From positions 112,497 to 176,496 of the forward strand of contig NZ_JAMHJQ010000007.1 in NCBI RefSeq assembly GCF_023534745.1: 64,000 nt of DNA. The letters run 5' to 3'. Shown here piece by piece: positions 1-9,416 of this stretch. The translations under genes were made by a program, and so were the position numbers. Below the pieces are notes generated by a model that saw only the letters and a program-made list of their open reading frames with translations, had not been told where the DNA came from and made no database searches. Every line of letters begins with the position of its first letter. Position 1 is the first letter of the stretch. This DNA comes from Streptomyces sp. 35G-GA-8 (GTDB lineage Bacteria > Actinomycetota > Actinomycetes > Streptomycetales > Streptomycetaceae).

Positions 1-168
1 CTCGACCTCGCCCTCCGAGAGCGACACGTTCGCGTGCGAGCAGATGTCATTGATCGCGAACACCTCGCCCTCGGTACGGACGAGGGAGACGGGCGTGCCG
101 TCGAGTTCCACCCTCTTCGGGGTGTCCTCCTCCAGCTCACCAAGCCCACAGACTCGGACGAAGGCCAT
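1..168 (-). CDS. Rieske-type ferredoxin of the suf operon (partial, C-terminus outside window)
   Basis: Only the first 56 residues are inside the window, starting at ATG 168 with MAFVRVCGLGELEEDTPKRV and continuing to ICSHANVSLSEGEVE. The CSHANVSL stretch is the first Cys-x-His half of a Rieske [2Fe-2S] site; the second half lies beyond the left edge. The start ATG overlaps the sufD stop by one base (TGATG), so it is translationally coupled to sufD. In actinobacteria such a small ferredoxin sits between sufD and sufC, which agrees with what is seen. It probably carries electrons for Fe-S cluster assembly or repair; that role is inferred from position. Confidence 0.88.
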   Translation of the reverse strand, partial: MAFVRVCGLGELEEDTPKRVELDGTPVSLVRTEGEVFAINDICSHANVSLSEGEVE

Positions 169-1349
169 CAGACTGACGCCTCCAGCTCCGCCTCGATCGA
201 GGCCATCAGACGTTCCTCGACATCCGGCAGGCCGATCTTCTGGACCAGCTCTGCGAAGAAGCCGCGGACCACCAGCCGGCGGGCCTCGGTCTCCGGGATA
301 CCGCGGGCCATCAGGTAGAAGAGCTGCTCGTCGTCGAACCGGCCGGTGGCGGAGGCGTGCCCGGCGCCGGCGATCTCGCCGGTCTCGATCTCCAGGTTCG
401 GCACCGAGTCGACCCGGGCCCCGTCCGTGAGGACCAGGTTCCGGTTCATCTCGTAGGTGTCGGTGCCCTCGGCCGCGGCGCGGATGAGTACGTCACCGAT
501 CCATACGGCGTGCGCGTCCGCGCCCTGGAGCGCGCCCTTGTAGGCCGCGTTGGACTTGCAGTGCGGGACGTTGTGGTCGACGAAGAGCCGGTGCTCCTGG
601 TGCTGGCCGCGGTCGGTGAAGTAGAGACCGAACAGCTCGGCCTCGCCGCCGGTGCCCGCGTACCTCACATGCGGCTGGAGCCGTACGAGATCGCCGCCGA
701 AGGTGACCACGACCGACTTGAACGAGGCGTCGCGGCCGACCAGCGCGTTGTGCTGGGCGACATGGACGGACTTGTCGTCCCAGTCCTGTACGGAGACGAC
801 GGTCAGCTTGGCGCCGTCCCCGATGAGGAAGTCGACATTGGCGGCGAGCACTCCGTCGCCGGTGTGGTCGATGACCACGACCGCCTCGGCGAAGGTGCCC
901 AGCTCGATGATCTGCTGGCCGTACGAGACCCCGCCCTCGCCGCGGACGGCGATCCGGATCGGCTCGCTCAGCACGGTCTCCTTGGGCACCGAGACGACCG
1001 AGGCCTTCTCGAACGAGGAGTACGCCTGGGCGGCGACCCGGTCCACCGGGATCCCGGCCTTGCCGATCCGCGCGTCGTCACGGCCGACGGTCTCGACGAT
1101 GACGCCCTCGGGGGCGGTCACCTCGACCGTGACGCCGCCGTCCTGCGCGACGGCGGTGCCGTCGTGCAGACCGCGCAGCCGTTCCAGCGGCGTGAACCGC
1201 CACTCCTCCTCGCGGCCGTGCGGGACGGGGAAGTCCGCCACGTCGTAGGAGGGGGGCGCGCTCATGCGCGTGGCGACGGTCGACTCGGCGGCCACCGCGA
1301 TCGAACCGGCGGTCGTGGAACCCGCCGGAATGTTCTGAGCCTCAGCCAT
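168..1349 (-). CDS. sufD: Fe-S cluster assembly protein SufD
   Basis: A 393-residue protein of the SufB/SufD family, scaffold subunit of the SufBCD complex that builds and transfers Fe-S clusters in the cytoplasm. The N-terminal third is variable and Ala/Glu-rich (MAEAQNIPAGST), as is usual for SufD. The C-terminal part has the right-handed beta-helix core and the closing motif FDDEQLFYLMARGIPETEAR, the SufD counterpart of the SufB motif. It follows sufB by 77 bp and runs directly into the Rieske ferredoxin gene. Length is normal for actinobacterial SufD. Confidence 0.95.
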   Translation of the reverse strand: MAEAQNIPAGSTTAGSIAVAAESTVATRMSAPPSYDVADFPVPHGREEEWRFTPLERLRGLHDGTAVAQDGGVTVEVTAPEGVIVETVGRDDARIGKAGIPVDRVAAQAYSSFEKASVVSVPKETVLSEPIRIAVRGEGGVSYGQQIIELGTFAEAVVVIDHTGDGVLAANVDFLIGDGAKLTVVSVQDWDDKSVHVAQHNALVGRDASFKSVVVTFGGDLVRLQPHVRYAGTGGEAELFGLYFTDRGQHQEHRLFVDHNVPHCKSNAAYKGALQGADAHAVWIGDVLIRAAAEGTDTYEMNRNLVLTDGARVDSVPNLEIETGEIAGAGHASATGRFDDEQLFYLMARGIPETEARRLVVRGFFAELVQKIGLPDVEERLMASIEAELEASV

Positions 1350-1426
1350 GGCTGTCGTCGTGCTCTCTCTCTGCCTCTGCGTAAGGGATTACGGGCGCTG
1401 CTGGTCGGGCGAGGGCCTGGCGGCGG

Positions 1427-2848
1427 TCAGCCGACGGACCCCTCCATCTGCAGCTCGATCAGCCGGTTGAGCTCCAGCGCGTACTCCATGGGCAGCTCCT
1501 TGGCGATCGGCTCCACGAAGCCGCGGACGATCATGGCCATGGCCTCGAACTCGGAGAGACCGCGGCTCATCAGATAGAAGAGCTGGTCCTCGGAGACCTT
1601 GGAGACGGTCGCCTCGTGGCCCATGGACACGTCGTCCTCGCGGACGTCCACGTACGGGTAGGTGTCGGAGCGCGAGATGGTGTCCACCAGCAGCGCGTCA
1701 CAGAGCACATTGGACTTGGAGCCCTCGGCGCCCTCGCCGATCTCGATCAGACCGCGGTACGAGGTACGGCCGCCACCGCGCGCCACCGACTTGGAGACGA
1801 TGTTCGACGAGGTGTGCGGGGCCATGTGGACCATCTTGGCGCCGGCGTCCTGGTGCTGGCCCTCGCCCGCGAAGGCGATGGACAGGGTCTCGCCCTTGGC
1901 GTGCTCGCCCATCAGGTAGACGGCCGGGTACTTCATGGTGACCTTGGAGCCGATGTTGCCGTCGACCCACTCCATGGTCGCGCCCTCGTAGGCCACGGCG
2001 CGCTTGGTGACCAGGTTGTAGACGTTGTTCGACCAGTTCTGGATCGTCGTGTAGCGGCAGCGGCCGCCCTTCTTGACGATGATCTCGACCACGGCGCTGT
2101 GCAGCGAGTCCGAGGAGTAGATCGGGGCGGTGCAGCCCTCGACGTAGTGGACGTAGGCGTCCTCGTCGACGATGATCAGCGTCCGCTCGAACTGGCCCAT
2201 GTTCTCCGTGTTGATACGGAAGTAGGCCTGGAGCGGGATGTCGACGTGCACACCCTTCGGCACGTAGATGAACGATCCGCCGGACCACACGGCCGAGTTC
2301 AGCGAGGCGAACTTGTTGTCGCCGACCGGGATGACCGTGCCGAAGTACTCCTGGAAGAGCTCCGGGTGCTCCTTGAGCGCGGTGTCCGTGTCCAGGAAGA
2401 TGACGCCCTGCTCCTCCAGGTCCTCACGGATCTGGTGGTAGACGACCTCGGACTCGTACTGGGCCGCGACACCGGCGACGAGGCGCTGCTTCTCCGCCTC
2501 CGGGATGCCGAGCTTGTCGTACGTGTTCTTGATGTCCTCCGGCAGTTCCTCCCAGGAAGCCGCCTGCTTCTCGGTGGAGCGCACGAAGTACTTGATGTTG
2601 TCGAAGTCGATGCCGGACAGATCCGAGCCCCAGTTGGGCATGGGCTTCTTGTCGAACAGGCGAAGACCCTTGAGCCGCAGCTTCAGCATCCACTCCGGCT
2701 CGTTCTTCTTCTCCGAGATGTCGCGGACGACGGCCTCGGACAGCCCGCGCTTGGCGGCGGCGCCTGCGGCGTCGGAGTCGGCCCAGCCGAATTCGTACGT
2801 GCCCAGGCCCTCAAGCTCAGGGTGGGCAGTCTCCGTGGGGAGCGTCAT
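1427..2848 (-). CDS. sufB: Fe-S cluster assembly scaffold SufB
   Basis: A 473-residue SufB, the cluster-building scaffold of SufBCD. Diagnostic stretches are [17 protein letters not shown] near residue 90, [20 protein letters not shown] near 190, [20 protein letters not shown] near 240 and [20 protein letters not shown] near the C-terminus. Length matches the family (about 470). Its ATG overlaps the sufR stop codon in an ATGA, so regulator and scaffold are coupled. The operon is therefore sufR-sufB-sufD-ferredoxin in that order. Confidence 0.97.
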   Translation of the reverse strand: MTLPTETAHPELEGLGTYEFGWADSDAAGAAAKRGLSEAVVRDISEKKNEPEWMLKLRLKGLRLFDKKPMPNWGSDLSGIDFDNIKYFVRSTEKQAASWEELPEDIKNTYDKLGIPEAEKQRLVAGVAAQYESEVVYHQIREDLEEQGVIFLDTDTALKEHPELFQEYFGTVIPVGDNKFASLNSAVWSGGSFIYVPKGVHVDIPLQAYFRINTENMGQFERTLIIVDEDAYVHYVEGCTAPIYSSDSLHSAVVEIIVKKGGRCRYTTIQNWSNNVYNLVTKRAVAYEGATMEWVDGNIGSKVTMKYPAVYLMGEHAKGETLSIAFAGEGQHQDAGAKMVHMAPHTSSNIVSKSVARGGGRTSYRGLIEIGEGAEGSKSNVLCDALLVDTISRSDTYPYVDVREDDVSMGHEATVSKVSEDQLFYLMSRGLSEFEAMAMIVRGFVEPIAKELPMEYALELNRLIELQMEGSVG

Positions 2849-3615
2849 GCGGGGTTCCTCCCGGCTGTGCTTTCAGAAGCGTGATGAGTGGTCTGTGGGG
2901 GTTGCTGTGGGTGCTGTGGGTGTTGGCTGGCGCGGGGAATGAAGGTCGTGCAGACCCCGTCGCCATGGGCGATGGTGGCCAGCCGCTGCACATGGGTCCC
3001 GAGCAGCTGGGAGAAGAATTCCGTCTCCGCCTCGCACAGCTGGGGGAACTGCTCGGCGACGTGCGCGACCGGGCAGTGGTGCTGGCAGAGCTGCTCGCCC
3101 TGTCGGTTCGGCGCGCTACGCGCCGTAGCAGCGTACCCGTCGGTGCTCAGCGCCTCGGCGAGTGCCTCCGTACGCTTCTCCGGCTCGGCGGCCTCGACCG
3201 CCTGCCGGTAGCTCTCGGACTGGCCTGCGATACGGGCGCGGGCGAAGGCGGCGACGGCCGCCTCACCCCGCTCGCCACCGCCGGCGGCGGCCGCGATCCA
3301 GCGCAGGGCGTCGGCGGCGAGCTGGTCGTAGGACTGGTCGAAGGCATCCCGGCCGCAGTCCGTCAGGGCGAACACCTTGGCCGGCCTGCCGCGCCCGCGT
3401 GAGCCGTAGACCCGCTGGTCACGTGGCTCCACCACGGAATCGGCCGCCAGTGCGTCAAGATGGCGCCGGACGGCCGCCTGGGTGAGCCCGAGGCGTCCTG
3501 CCAGCTCGGAGACCGTGGACGGGCCGTGGTCCAGGATGGAGCGCGCGACCCGGTTGCGAGTGGAGTGCTCGCCGGTCGCGAGTTCCTCCTGGGAAGCCTC
3601 GCCCACGTATTTCAC
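2845..3615 (-). CDS. sufR: SufR-type Fe-S sensing repressor of the suf operon
   Basis: A DeoR/ArsR-like winged-helix regulator of 256 residues if translated from GTG 3615 ([12 protein letters not shown]). I prefer this start over upstream ATGs because the family begins near here and a promoter with a -10 box six bases upstream makes a leaderless mRNA plausible. The HTH spans roughly residues 28-60 ([20 protein letters not shown]). Cysteines at 177, 181, 194 and 222 lie in the region that binds a [4Fe-4S] cluster in SufR; C181-x12-C194 fits the known spacing. The C-terminus carries an unusual Gln/Pro/His-rich tail ([11 protein letters not shown]) after the conserved CTTFIP. It should repress its own operon when cluster-loaded. 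Confidence 0.9.
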   Translation of the reverse strand: MKYVGEASQEELATGEHSTRNRVARSILDHGPSTVSELAGRLGLTQAAVRRHLDALAADSVVEPRDQRVYGSRGRGRPAKVFALTDCGRDAFDQSYDQLAADALRWIAAAAGGGERGEAAVAAFARARIAGQSESYRQAVEAAEPEKRTEALAEALSTDGYAATARSAPNRQGEQLCQHHCPVAHVAEQFPQLCEAETEFFSQLLGTHVQRLATIAHGDGVCTTFIPRASQHPQHPQQPPQTTHHASESTAGRNPA

Positions 3616-3651
3616 AACGCCATTGTTGCGTAATTCATCCGGCCCTGACAA
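3615..3651 (-). promoter_or_regulatory. suf operon promoter with SufR-type operator over the -10 box
   Basis: Reading the minus strand, TTGTCA (3651-3646) is followed after 18 bp by AACAAT (3627-3622), then GGCGTT and the GTG start, so transcription would begin at or next to the start codon. A palindrome CAAC-N6-GTTG occupies 3615-3628 and covers the -10 box and the first base of the start codon. I recall CAAC-N6-GTTG as the SufR site described in Streptomyces avermitilis; the match here is exact. Bound SufR would block polymerase directly. Confidence 0.72.
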
Positions 3652-3687
3652 CCGAGGTGGAAATCGGCTTCCGGTGCCCTTCGTCAC

Positions 3688-3701
3688 TAAGGGTTACCTT
3701 A
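3688..3701. promoter_or_regulatory. Inverted repeat TAAGG-GTTA-CCTTA
   Basis: A 5-bp inverted repeat with a 4-bp spacer in an AT-rich island of the 209-bp divergent region between sufR and the ABC transporter. It is about 40 bp upstream of the suf -35 box. It faintly resembles half of an IdeR/DtxR iron box but does not match the 19-bp consensus, so the ligand is unknown. Confidence 0.3.
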
Positions 3702-3824
3702 TTTTTAGGGCTCGGTTCGCCTCCGGGAAGGCGGCGCCCGGTGGCCGGGGCCTCCGGATGGCGTGGAACCGCCGTTTCGCCCCCGCGGGATTGAGGCCCC
3801 TCCCGGCTGCCTAGACTTCCCGGC

Positions 3825-4808
3825 ATGTACAGCGACTTCCCGGGTGACCGGCTGCCCGAAAGCGGCTCCGCCGCGGGCCGGACCTCCGGAGAGCCGGTCG
3901 TCGAGGTACGGGGCCTGGTCAAGCGGTACGGGGCCAAGACCGCGGTGGACGGCCTGGATCTCGCGGTCGGCGCCGGTACGGTCACCGCCGTCCTCGGCCC
4001 CAATGGAGCCGGCAAGACCACCACGGTCGAGATCTGCGAGGGGTACCGCGCGCCGGACGCCGGGACCGTACGCGTCCTCGGTCTGGACCCCGTCGCGGAC
4101 GCCGCCCGGCTGCGCCCGCGCATCGGCGTGATGCTCCAGTCCGGTGGCGTGTACTCCGGTGCGCGCGCCGACGAGATGCTCCGCCACATGGCCCGACTGC
4201 ACGCCCGCCCGCTCGATGTGGACGCGCTGATCGAACGGCTCGGCCTCGGCGGCTGCGGCCGTACCACCTACCGGCGGCTCTCCGGCGGCCAGCAGCAGCG
4301 GCTCGCGCTGGCCCTGGCCGTCGTCGGCCGCCCCGAACTGGTCTTCCTCGACGAGCCGACCGCCGGTCTCGACCCGCAGGCCCGCCGCTCCACCTGGGAT
4401 CTCGTGCGCGAGCTGCGCTCCGACGGGGTGGGAGTGGTGCTGACCACGCACTTCATGGACGAGGCCGAGGAGCTGGCCGACGATGTGGTGATCATCGACG
4501 CGGGCCGGGTCATCGCCCAGGGCAGCCCCGAGGAGCTGTGCCGCGGCGGCGCGGAGAACACCCTGCGTTTCACCGGGCGCCCCGGGCTCGACCTCGGCTC
4601 CCTGCTCAAAGCCCTGCCGGACGGCACCACCGCCGACGAGCTGTCCTCGGGGGTGTACCGGATCACCGGCGGAGTCGATCCGCAGCTGCTCGCGACGGTG
4701 GCCTCCTGGTGCGCGCAGCACGGCGTCATGGCGGACGGCATCTCCGTGGAGCGGCACACGCTGGAGGACGTCTTCCTCGAACTGACCGGCAAGGAGCTGC
4801 GTTCATGA
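3825..4808 (+). CDS. ABC exporter ATP-binding protein
   Basis: A 327-residue ATPase of the ABC-2 (drug/antibiotic efflux, DrrA-like) class. Walker A GPNGAGKTT is at residues 58-66, signature LSGGQ at 152-156 and Walker B LVFLDEPTAG at about 172-181, followed by the switch-region TTHFMDEAEELAD. The C-terminal 90 residues form the extra domain seen in such exporters, ending LEDVFLELTGKELRS. It overlaps the permease gene by ATGA, so the two make one exporter. Substrate unknown. It is transcribed divergently from sufR, and in other Streptomyces a similar pair sits beside the suf operon. Confidence 0.92.
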   Translation: MYSDFPGDRLPESGSAAGRTSGEPVVEVRGLVKRYGAKTAVDGLDLAVGAGTVTAVLGPNGAGKTTTVEICEGYRAPDAGTVRVLGLDPVADAARLRPRIGVMLQSGGVYSGARADEMLRHMARLHARPLDVDALIERLGLGGCGRTTYRRLSGGQQQRLALALAVVGRPELVFLDEPTAGLDPQARRSTWDLVRELRSDGVGVVLTTHFMDEAEELADDVVIIDAGRVIAQGSPEELCRGGAENTLRFTGRPGLDLGSLLKALPDGTTADELSSGVYRITGGVDPQLLATVASWCAQHGVMADGISVERHTLEDVFLELTGKELRS

Positions 4809-5617
4809 GCACCAGCACGAGCGGTACGAGTGCGCGCGGCGCCTGTGCGCGGGGTGCCGGCACCTACGCCCCCGCGCCCGGCGCGGCCCCGCTGGCGCGC
4901 ATGATCGCGGCACAGACGGCGTTCGAGACGAAGCTGCTGCTGCGCAACGGCGAGCAGCTGCTGCTGACGGTGATCATCCCGTCGCTGCTGCTGGTGCTCT
5001 TCTCGACGGTGGACATCATCGACACCGGCGCGGACAGGGCGGTGGACTTCCTGGCCCCGGGCGTGCTCGCGCTGGCCGTGATGTCCACGGCGTTCACCGG
5101 CCAGGCCATCGCCACCGGTTTCGAGCGGCGGTACGGGGTGCTCAAGCGGCTCGCGGTGTCCCCGCTGCCGCGCTGGGCCCTGATGACCGCCAAGACGCTC
5201 TCCGTGCTGGTCACCGAAGTGCTCCAGATCGTGCTGCTGACCGTGATCGCGTTCGCGCTCGGCTGGTCTCCGGAGGGCAGCCCGTTCGCCGTGCTGCCGC
5301 TGCTCGTGCTGGGCACCGCCGCGTTCTCCGGGCTCGGGCTGCTGATGGCCGGCACGCTCAGGGCCGAGGCGACGCTGGCCGCCGCGAACCTGGTCTTCCT
5401 GCTGCTCCTGGTGGGCGGCGGGGTGATCGTGCCGCTGGACGAGTTCCCGGACGCGGCGCGCTCGGTGCTCGGGCTGCTGCCGATATCGGCGCTCTCCGAC
5501 GGACTGCGCGAGGTGCTCCAGCACGGCGCCGCGCTGCCGTGGGGCGACCTCGGGACCCTCGCCGTCTGGGCCGCGCTCGGCCTCGGCGCGGCGGGCGCGT
5601 TCTTCCGCTGGGAGTAG
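4805..5617 (+). CDS. ABC-2 type exporter permease
   Basis: A 270-residue integral membrane protein beginning MSTSTSGTSARG at the ATG that overlaps the ATPase stop. After a cytoplasmic Ala/Gly-rich N-terminus of about 40 residues there are about six hydrophobic segments (for example LLLTVIIPSLLLVLFSTV and AANLVFLLLLVGGGVIVPL). The stretch GFERRYGVLKRLAVSPLPRW is typical of ABC-2 permeases. Partner of the preceding ATPase; substrate not evident. Confidence 0.9.
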   Translation: MSTSTSGTSARGACARGAGTYAPAPGAAPLARMIAAQTAFETKLLLRNGEQLLLTVIIPSLLLVLFSTVDIIDTGADRAVDFLAPGVLALAVMSTAFTGQAIATGFERRYGVLKRLAVSPLPRWALMTAKTLSVLVTEVLQIVLLTVIAFALGWSPEGSPFAVLPLLVLGTAAFSGLGLLMAGTLRAEATLAAANLVFLLLLVGGGVIVPLDEFPDAARSVLGLLPISALSDGLREVLQHGAALPWGDLGTLAVWAALGLGAAGAFFRWE

Positions 5618-5714
5618 CCGGGAGCAGCTGGGAGCAGGCCGGAGCGGGTGACCGGGACCGCCGGGAAGCGGCATACGTACCCCTCGTGAAAAGCTGCACA
5701 AGCTCCGTCCTACG

Positions 5715-6683
5715 ATGGTGGCCGTGTTGACCCCCCTCGCGTATATCGCCCAGCGCTGGACGCCCTCACCCCGTACGCTCCAGCGCGCCGCGCTCACCGC
5801 CGTCGTGATGAGCGTCGTCATCGTCGTCACCGGCGGCGCTGTCCGGCTGACCGGTTCGGGCCTCGGCTGCGACACCTGGCCGAAGTGCACGGACGACAGT
5901 CTCTTCGCCACACCCGAGCAAGGGCTGCACGGCGCGATCGAGTTCGGCAACCGCATGCTGACCTATGTGCTGTGCGCGGCGGTCGGCTGGGCGATCATCG
6001 CGGCGCGCTCCACCAAGCCGCGCCGGCGCGGGCTGACCCGGCTCGCCTGGTCGCAGTTCTGGATCGTCATGGGCAACGCCGTGATCGGCGGGATCACGGT
6101 GTGGATGGACCTCAACCCGTGGACCGTCGCGGGGCATTTCTTCCTCGCCAACATCCTGCTCACCGTCACCACGCTGACCTGGCTGCGTACCCGCGAGGGC
6201 GACGGCACCCCCCGGCCGCGCGTCCCGCGCCCGGTGCGCAAGCTGTCCTGGGCGCTGGTGGGCGCCGCCGCGGTACTGATCGCTGCGGGTACGGCGGTGA
6301 CGGGCTCGGGTCCGCACGCGGGCGACAGCAGCGATGTGCCCAGGATGCCGTTCGACTGGGCCACCGCCGCCCATGTGCACGCGGTGTTCGCCTGGATCGT
6401 CTGCGCGCTGGCGGTGGCGATGTGGCTGGTGCTGCGGGTGGTGGACGCCCCGGCCGACACCCGGGCGCGCGCCCGCGATCTGCTGCTGGTGCTCCTCGCG
6501 CAAGGCGGCATCGGCTACGTGCAGTTCTTCACCGACCTCCCCGAAGTCCTGGTCGGCGCCCATATGTTGGGCTCCTGCCTGGTGTTGATCTCCGTACTGC
6601 GGCTGGCGATGAGCCTGCGCGAGCGGCCGCGGACGGCGACGGAGATCCCCGCGCAGTCGGACCCCACGCTGTCGGCGGTCTGA
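5715..6683 (+). CDS. ctaA: Heme A synthase CtaA (COX15-like)
   Basis: A membrane enzyme of about 320 residues that oxidises heme O to heme A for cytochrome aa3 oxidase. Eight hydrophobic segments and the heme-ligand histidine contexts are visible: HGAIEFGNRM, WTVAGHFFLAN, AAHVHAVFAW and VGAHMLGSCL. The start is uncertain: ATG 5715, GTG 5718 or GTG 5724 (VLTPLAYIAQRW). A TACGAT box at 5711-5716 lies seven bases before GTG 5724, so a leaderless transcript starting there is possible. CtaB, the preceding enzyme of the pathway, is encoded nearby at 8463-9416 on the other strand. Confidence 0.93.
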   Translation: MVAVLTPLAYIAQRWTPSPRTLQRAALTAVVMSVVIVVTGGAVRLTGSGLGCDTWPKCTDDSLFATPEQGLHGAIEFGNRMLTYVLCAAVGWAIIAARSTKPRRRGLTRLAWSQFWIVMGNAVIGGITVWMDLNPWTVAGHFFLANILLTVTTLTWLRTREGDGTPRPRVPRPVRKLSWALVGAAAVLIAAGTAVTGSGPHAGDSSDVPRMPFDWATAAHVHAVFAWIVCALAVAMWLVLRVVDAPADTRARARDLLLVLLAQGGIGYVQFFTDLPEVLVGAHMLGSCLVLISVLRLAMSLRERPRTATEIPAQSDPTLSAV

Positions 6684-6736
6684 GCGGCGTCGGCCATCTG
6701 AGCGGCCGGACCGAGAGACACAACTACGGAGCACAA

Positions 6737-7855
6737 CTACGGAGCGTCCGGCAGCCCGTAGAGCCGGTGGGCGTTGCCGGCCGCGATCATCCCGGCGACG
6801 CGCTGGGCGTCCCGTAACGCCCACGCGCCGTCCCCGACCCAGCCGCCGAGGACCCGCTCCACCGCCTCCCGGAACACCTGGGCGCCCACCACATGCAGCT
6901 CCGGCAGCCCGCGCGCGCCGCTGGAGAAGAGCAGCTTCCCGAACGGCGCGAGCTCCAGGATCTCCGCGAGCACGGACGCGGCTCCGGGCCCGGTCCGTGC
7001 GAGCACGGGCCCCAGATCCGCGTACACATGCGGGAAGACGCTCGTCAGATGGGCCGCGTGCCGGTGGTACGGATAGCCGTTCAGCAGGACGAGATCGGTG
7101 CCGAGCCCGGCGGTGGCCGCCGCGAAGCCGGTGAGCGCCCCGGGGTCGGCGTGGCTTTCCGGCGGATATGTGTCGGCGCCGCCGCAGGCGTGCAGTTGCA
7201 GCGGCAGCCCCGAGCCGACCGCCGTCCAGAGCAGATGGCGCAGCAGTACGGGATCGGTGAGCGGACCACCGGCCCGGCGCCCGGCCAGCCAGCGCCCCGC
7301 GGCGCCCCGTACCTCCCCCGCTCCCGGTGGCTCGGGCGACGCGGCGAGGCCGGTCCTGGCCCCGGCGACGGAGCTGAAGGCGACGGCCGAGTCCGCCGCG
7401 GCGTGCACGGATTCGGCGAGACCGGCCAGGAAGGTGCCGGCTCCCCCCGAGACATCCGCGACCCGTTCGGCCAGCGGTTCCAGCCGGACGATCTCCCGCG
7501 CCTCGGCCGCGCCCGTCGCGGCGATCTCGGCGGGCCCGGTCAGATCGCCGGGCAGTCCGGTGTCCACCAGATAGGTGGAGATCCCGGTGGAGCGCAGCAG
7601 CCGTCGTCCGGTTTCGAGTACGCCCAGCTCCCGGCGGCGGGCGAGATAGCGGGCCGGTGGGCAGTGCGGTTCCAGATCGAGCAGCGGCGGGCACCAGCGC
7701 CGGACGGCGAACCCGGTCTGGGTGTCGAAGAACGTGGTGCCCGGCGCGGGCGCGCGCGCCGCCCCGCCGAGCTGGGCCTCGAAGGTGGCGAGGCCCAGCT
7801 CCGTACGGAGCACGCCGTGGCAGTACTGGTCCACCAGGGACGCTGTTTCGATCAT
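6737..7855 (-). CDS. Amidohydrolase-superfamily protein
   Basis: A 372-residue protein starting MIETASLVDQYCHGVLRTEL. The early DQYCHG, the mid-protein LQLHACGGADTYPPES, and VLLNGYPYHRHAAHLTSVFP followed by HVYADLGP fit the metal-bound TIM-barrel amidohydrolases related to uronate isomerase and the 2-pyrone dicarboxylate lactonase group. It lies between ctaA and ctaB, pointing toward ctaA and convergent with it. No pathway can be assigned; the substrate is unknown. Confidence 0.75.
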   Translation of the reverse strand: MIETASLVDQYCHGVLRTELGLATFEAQLGGAARAPAPGTTFFDTQTGFAVRRWCPPLLDLEPHCPPARYLARRRELGVLETGRRLLRSTGISTYLVDTGLPGDLTGPAEIAATGAAEAREIVRLEPLAERVADVSGGAGTFLAGLAESVHAAADSAVAFSSVAGARTGLAASPEPPGAGEVRGAAGRWLAGRRAGGPLTDPVLLRHLLWTAVGSGLPLQLHACGGADTYPPESHADPGALTGFAAATAGLGTDLVLLNGYPYHRHAAHLTSVFPHVYADLGPVLARTGPGAASVLAEILELAPFGKLLFSSGARGLPELHVVGAQVFREAVERVLGGWVGDGAWALRDAQRVAGMIAAGNAHRLYGLPDAP

Positions 7856-7964
7856 CGGGTTTCCCGTCGTGGACCGTACTCCTACTGTCCTAACGGGTAA
7901 CTCGCGCCCGGGTGGCGCCTGCCGGGAGGCGCGCTGGAGGAGTGAGCCGGTCCGGTCCGGGCTC

Positions 7965-8339
7965 TCAGATCTCGCGGCCGCCGAGCTGGAGTCCGGCCAT
8001 CCGCTTCCATTCGTACGGTCCCGTGCGCACCTTGGCGGCGAACTCGCCGTCGAAGGATTCGTGCAGCGTCAGCCCCGCCTTCTCGGCGGCGCCGCTCGCG
8101 ATGGCGTGCGAGGGAGCGACGAGATCGCCCCAGCCGCCGTCCGCGCCGACCAGCACGATGCGCGTACCGGCCTGTCCGAGATACGCGAGCTGCCCCTCGG
8201 CGCCGCCGTGCCGTCCGGCGAAGGCGCCGATCTGCTTCGCCAGCCGGGCGGCCCGGCGCTCGTCGCGCGCCTTCCGCCGGGCCAGGGCCCTGGCCTCGTC
8301 GGCGTCGTCGCTCTGCTCTGTCTGCTGGGTCTCTGCCAT
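7965..8339 (-). CDS. Small conserved actinobacterial protein of unknown function
   Basis: A 124-residue protein from ATG 8339 (MAETQQTEQSDDADEARALA). The first 50 residues are charged and likely helical (Arg/Ala/Asp/Glu-rich). The rest is a compact domain with IVLVGADGGWGDLVAPSHAI and ending EWKRMAGLQLGGREI. There is no signal peptide and no membrane segment. It is preceded by a strong hairpin that separates it from ctaB. I do not recognise a function. Confidence 0.7.
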   Translation of the reverse strand: MAETQQTEQSDDADEARALARRKARDERRAARLAKQIGAFAGRHGGAEGQLAYLGQAGTRIVLVGADGGWGDLVAPSHAIASGAAEKAGLTLHESFDGEFAAKVRTGPYEWKRMAGLQLGGREI

Positions 8340-8372
8340 GAACGGGATGCTACCCACGGGTAGCCCAACCGA

Positions 8373-8416
8373 CGACGGGTGGGACGCGTGGCCTTGACCA
8401 CGCGTCCCACCCGTCG
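8373..8416 (-). terminator. 19-bp perfect inverted repeat, terminator of ctaB
   Basis: CGACGGGTGGGACGCGTGG at 8373-8391 pairs perfectly with 8398-8416 around a six-base loop (CCTTGA). It lies 46 bp after the ctaB stop and just upstream of the 124-residue gene on the same strand. There is no strong U-tract, which is common in Streptomyces terminators. Confidence 0.75.
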
Positions 8417-8462
8417 GTGGAGCGGACAACCCCTCAGCAGGGCCGGGGAAGCGCCTCGGCGC

Positions 8463-9416
8463 TCAGCGCAGGAAGGGATCCACGGCCACGGCCACGAAGA
8501 GCAGCGACACATAGGTGATGGACCAGTGGAACAGCCGCATCTCCTTGAGCTTGGCGCCCGTCTCACCGGCCTTGGCGCGCGACTGGAGTCCATGCGCCTC
8601 CCAGAGCCAGTAGCCGCCGGACACCAGCGCGACCGCCGTATAGAACCAGCCGGTGTATCCCAGGGGGGTCAGCAGCAGCGAGACCGCGACCATCACCCAG
8701 CTGTAGAGGACGATCTGACGGGCCACGACCTGGTTGCTCGCGACGACCGGGAGCATCGGGACACCCACGCGCGCGTAGTCGTCCTTCACCTTCATGGAGA
8801 GCGGCCAGTAGTGCGGCGGCGTCCAGAAGAAGATGACGAGGAAGAGGATGACGGCGGCCCAGGACACCGAATTGGTGACCGCCGACCAGCCGATCAGCAC
8901 CGGCATACAGCCCGCGATACCGCCCCAGACGATGTTCTGCGAGGTACGGCGCTTGAGGATCATCGTGTAGACGATGACGTAGAAGAGCAGCGCGCCCAGG
9001 GCGAGGCCCGCGGACAGCCAGTTGACGAGAAGTCCGAACCAGAGGGTCGAGACCACCGTCAGCGTCAGGCCGAACACCAGCCCCTCGCGCGGCGAGACCA
9101 TGCCGGTGACCAGGGGGCGCTGCGACGTACGGTCCATCAGTGCGTCGATGTCGCGGTCGATGTACATGTTCAGCGCGTTGGCGCCACCGGCGGAGAGATA
9201 GCCACCGACACAGGTGGTGAGCACCAGCCACAGATCCGGCACGCCTTGCGCGGCCAGGAACATCACCGGAATGGTGGTGATGAGCAGCAGTTCGATGATC
9301 CGCGGCTTGGTCAGCACCACGAATGCCTTGACGCGGGCGCCGAACGGCCGATGGCCGCCCGAGCTCGGAGTCAAGGCGACCCCTGCGGGTCGGGACTCGA
9401 CGGCCGTCACGCACAC
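8463..9416 (-). CDS. ctaB: Protoheme IX farnesyltransferase (heme O synthase)
   Basis: A UbiA-family prenyltransferase of about 317 residues that adds farnesyl to heme b to give heme O. The first Asp-rich motif [19 protein letters not shown] and the second loop [15 protein letters not shown] are present, with about nine membrane segments. Start: GTG 9416 ([12 protein letters not shown]) is the usual annotation; GTG 9410 sits better behind the AGGGG at the ribosome-binding position, so either may be used. Works with CtaA at 5715-6683. Divergent from the tkt operon. Confidence 0.94.
   Translation of the reverse strand: MCVTAVESRPAGVALTPSSGGHRPFGARVKAFVVLTKPRIIELLLITTIPVMFLAAQGVPDLWLVLTTCVGGYLSAGGANALNMYIDRDIDALMDRTSQRPLVTGMVSPREGLVFGLTLTVVSTLWFGLLVNWLSAGLALGALLFYVIVYTMILKRRTSQNIVWGGIAGCMPVLIGWSAVTNSVSWAAVILFLVIFFWTPPHYWPLSMKVKDDYARVGVPMLPVVASNQVVARQIVLYSWVMVAVSLLLTPLGYTGWFYTAVALVSGGYWLWEAHGLQSRAKAGETGAKLKEMRLFHWSITYVSLLFVAVAVDPFLR

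Noticed and set aside
34-430. Short plus-strand frames at the left edge
   Set aside because: They overlap the minus-strand Rieske ferredoxin and sufD, whose motifs are clear; composition is Arg/Pro/Ser-rich, typical of antisense frames.
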